Below, in pieces: positions 60,621 to 64,000 of a stretch of 64,000 bases of DNA. Origin of the DNA: Stomorhina lunata (taxonomy: Eukaryota > Arthropoda > Insecta > Diptera > Rhiniidae); assembly GCA_933228675.1 (NCBI GenBank), contig OW121742.1, forward strand, positions 123,729,983-123,793,982. The letters run 5' to 3'. The notes beneath the pieces are model-generated. The model did no database searches. It saw only the letters and a program-made list of their open reading frames with translations, and was not told where the DNA came from. Position 1 is the stretch's first letter. Each line of letters opens with the position of its first letter. Made by a program: the position numbers and the translations under genes.

Positions 60621-62580
60621 AAGAAATTCCAAAATCTTTAAATTATTTCACATATTTTCCTTAAAAACACGAAAAATAAGGTTGAAAATCTATAAAAATG
60701 GATATCTGAGGAATTTCTGTTGTATTAGGTCAATAACAAAATGGTTTTTATAGAAGTGTTAATTCATAAGAAGTTTACATACAAAATTATAAAAGATTTA
60801 AATAAAATTTTTAGAAGTTTTTATTAAAAATTTTTAAAAATATTAAAAAAACCTTAAAATAACATAAATAGAGCTTTTCTGTATTTCTTTTTAGTATTAG
60901 AAAAAAGGACATTCCTTCAACTAATGTTCTACTTAATGAAAATAAAAAATTCTTTTACTGAAATGTTAAATATCCCTTTAGACATCGCAATTTCACGAGA
61001 TAAAATTAGTATTTACAGAAGTTATAACACTTTCCCCAAATTACATTGCGTAAATTTTTATTTTTGTTATCCTAAAAACATTATATGACTAACATTTTGT
61101 TCTTAATAAGCTCTTTCTTTTAATTTTTCTCATAACTATTTAATGTCCTTTCAAAATTTTTAATATAAATTAAAAACAAAGAATATATATGACGAAAAAT
61201 TGTATTAAGAAAATCTTAAGTATCATTTAACAACTTAGAAGCTTAAATTAAACATACATAAACATTAAATCACACACAGGGAGACAGACACCCTAAGTTC
61301 ATTGTGAACTTTTGAAAATAAAAGAAGAAACAAAAACTTTTATATGAAAATCTGGCGAGAGCAAAAAAAAAAAGACTAACACTTTTCATAATCAAAAACT
61401 CACACATAGAAGACAAAAGAATAAAATAAAGAAGGAAGAAACTTATAAAATATATAATGGTGGTATAAACACTTTATATTAGGAAGAAAAAAAGCGGTTA
61501 AATTAACACTTTAATGACTCAGGAGATAGTATTAACAATTTGAAGACTTTAAGACAATTAACATAAAATGTCTTTTAGTTCGGATGATAAAACGGATTTT
61601 TAGATCTGAATTTTAAGTAAGAGTTAAAGAAAAAGTACTTACGTTATTTCCAGGATAATGATGTCCCTGCTGGTAACTTATTCTTGAAATAGGGAACTAA
61701 AAAAAAGACCAGCCCACAAAAAAAATGTTTGGCATTAAAACTCTCTTTTCCTTGAGGAGTACAAATTTGCCAAATTATTCGATCCGAAAACTTCTGACAA
61801 ATCAAAACTATGCAAAGATATGCAGCTTAGCTTTCGTAAGCTTAAAGCTTATGTTTTTGACAATAAAATATCAGAAAACTAGGAGAGAATAAGCTGAGAC
61901 AATTTTTCTATTTTCAACTAAATTTTATATATTTGAAAAAAAAAATAGTTTTTCTTAAAATTGTCATATACATTGAATTATTGAACAATAATAAAATTTG
62001 TGTTGATTTGTGCAGCTAAATTTCTGACAATTTGAAGCCTATGCTTCCTTAGAAACAATATCAAATAATGGAAGCCCCATCATTTTAGTTGTCTTCTAAT
62101 TTTCTAATGAATCATTCATTAAGAAAATTTTATAAATGTTTTAAAAAATTTTTGGTAAAATTTTGTAATAGTTTTAATTTTTTGAAAACTCCACATTTTA
62201 TCCAACATATTTATGTTTAATCTGTTAAAAAAAAGCCATTTTCTTTAACATTTAGCCCTTACTAAAAAAAGGATATTCGTGTAACTTTTGTTCTTTCTCA
62301 TCAAAAATAAAAATTGTTACAAAAAAAAAATATTTTTATTTATACAATATTTCAAAATGTTTTAATAAGATTTGAGTTAGTAAAAATTGATTATTAAGTT
62401 ACTTTACATATTTAAGCGATATGACTTAAAAAAAAACCCAATTTTTACAAAGATTTTTAAATATTACAAAAAAAGGACATTCGTGCAACTTTTTTGCTTT
62501 GAGACCAAAATGAAAAATTCTTGCACAGAATTAGCTTTAGGCTCAAGGGACGTTCGTAAACAAAATCTCATAAAACTTAA
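60621..62580. other. Intron with scattered GGATAT-family units
   Basis: 'aaaaaaggacattccttcaacta' (60901), 'aaaaaaaggatattcgtgtaactttt' (62264) and 'aaaaaaggacattcgtgcaactttt' (62469), with unique sequence at 61000-62200. Confidence 0.6.
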
Positions 62581-63960
62581 GTGAGATTAGAGGAATTTAA
62601 TTTCAAGTTTTCATTTAATTTTTGAAAAAAAATAATTAGTTATATATTTTTTTAAGTCTTTCCGCTCCCTAAAGTGTTAAACATATGTGTATGTTCTTTT
62701 TAATGGAACCAGCATAAAAATAGATGTTTAGCTTATTAAAAACATAAATATATTTTTATCCACATACATATAAGTTATATTTTCTTGTCTTTTATATTAT
62801 GCTAAGAATATTCATAATGAATCAAAAAATTCCGTTAAAATTTTATAATGTCCTTGTTTCTGCTGTAGCTGCCATAACACATAAGATCTTAAGCTTAAGC
62901 CAGTGTTTAAATTTTAATTGCAAAGCAAATACTTTTAAGGGGGAAAAAGCTACTGACATGCTGTTGCTATTGCTAATGCTTGAGAATTTTTTCTTTCTAT
63001 TTAATCATAAAATAAAACTTTTCCAGCCACCAAAAAGGAACAAAAAATGCAAGTAAAAATAGAAGTATTTGCTTAAGCATAAAAGAGAAAAAAATTTTTT
63101 GAAATGAACAAAAGAGCTTTATAAATTGGTTACCCAGAGCAACAGTATTAAAATCCACTTGCTGCACATTTTAGCAAACAAGTAGTACTTACTTTACTTT
63201 ACCATGCCAATGACAAACGCAACTCCTTACCAACACACACTCTCTTGCACAAGACTAATAACGCAAAATTTTAACATTTAAACTAAGCAACCACATTTCA
63301 TATAGAGCAACAGCAAGAGCACAGCAACAACCATTTGTCCCAGCCTTAAACCCAGGCATTTAGTCAGGCAAGTCAACGTTTAAATATAACTTAAAATGCT
63401 TCATATTCAAGCAAATACATGGTTTCCCTTTTGCTGTGTATAATGTGGCTTTATGGTTGTCCTTGGTTACAATATTACGAGGCTCTCATATCACCAACAT
63501 ATCAACCACTTACACATGATATTCATCCACTCTTACACTTGGTTGTTATTCTGTACTTTTTTTCTTTTTCATAAAACACAAGCATCATCTAACCACGTTA
63601 GAGGGAGATAATTTTGCACAAACAAAAAATTAAAAAAAAAGAAAAAATAAAATCAAGAAACTCTTAATATATTAAGTAAGTATGTGAGCGTTACGTATGT
63701 ATGTACTTGAACTGTTATCCTTTATTAAAATGTTGCCATGGTTGTGTTAAGCTAAGGCTGCTGTTTCATATACGGAATAGATGCTGGTTGTTGTTGACAA
63801 CATTACAAAAGGCTGCAATTTAGAAATTCAATTAGTAGCAAAAAATATGTGTTTGTTATTCTATTTCTTAGCAGCAATTGTTTTTCAAATTTTGGACACA
63901 CATTTCGTTTGCTTTCACAAAAATATGAGCCATAGACAGTCAAACAAAATAAATTGTTTT
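62581..63960. other. Intronic DNA, no gene seen
   Basis: Mixed-complexity sequence with 'gagcaacagcaagagcacagcaacaacc' at about 63305. The open frames at 62799-63056 and 63781-63960 have no known motif. Confidence 0.5.
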
Positions 63961-64000
63961 TTGTTAGAAAAAAAAATGGGGTTAAAAAGGGTATAAGGCA

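Overview
The window is AT-rich DNA from a large-genome insect, most likely a higher fly (Diptera, probably a calyptrate such as a blow fly or house fly relative). The order-level call rests on one recognisable host exon: the first half of the second RNA recognition motif of a CELF4/Bruno-3-type RNA-binding protein (41937-42074, + strand). It also rests on short GT-AG introns and Jockey-clade retrotransposon content. Nearly all of the 64 kb looks like intron (or 5' flank plus intron) of that bru-3-like gene. A second candidate exon lies 17 kb upstream (24826-24939). It is open, symmetric (114 nt) and phase-compatible, and joining it to the RRM exon restores a GAG codon at the junction.

Layout. 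1-9.7 kb: intronic AT-rich DNA with diverged repeats, including a repeat whose core ATCAATCATACGCTCTAGG occurs five times forward and three times inverted. 9.7-14.3 kb: more intron, with copies of a dispersed repeat marked by ATATATCCTTTTT. 14.29-18.62 kb: a full-length Jockey-clade LINE with target-site duplication, internal promoter signature, ORF1 broken by a 1-nt deletion, intact ORF2 and a poly(A) tail. 19.56-23.82 kb: a complete DNA transposon with about 620-nt terminal inverted repeats. It carries an apparently intact three-exon, 612-aa transposase-like gene of a family I cannot place in a named superfamily. 24.7-24.94 kb: a UG-rich tract and the candidate exon. 26-51 kb: a series of minisatellite arrays that share an exact 31-nt period (14-nt palindromic core TTTTCTATAGAAAA plus a 17-nt segment that differs between arrays), and separate arrays with a 19-nt period. 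35.7-35.9 kb: a cluster of TGACTCAGCA sites. 51-64 kb: intron with tandem repeats of about 290 and 244 nt.

How it fits together. The only host protein-coding signal is the pair of bru-3-like exons on the + strand. The two transposons lie on the same strand, upstream of both exons, and were inserted into the older GGATAT repeat family. The most unusual feature is the set of distinct satellites, all locked to a 31-nt unit around one palindrome, spread over 24 kb on both sides of the RRM exon. No tRNA, rRNA or CRISPR was found. All species, splicing and function statements beyond the directly visible sequence are inference.
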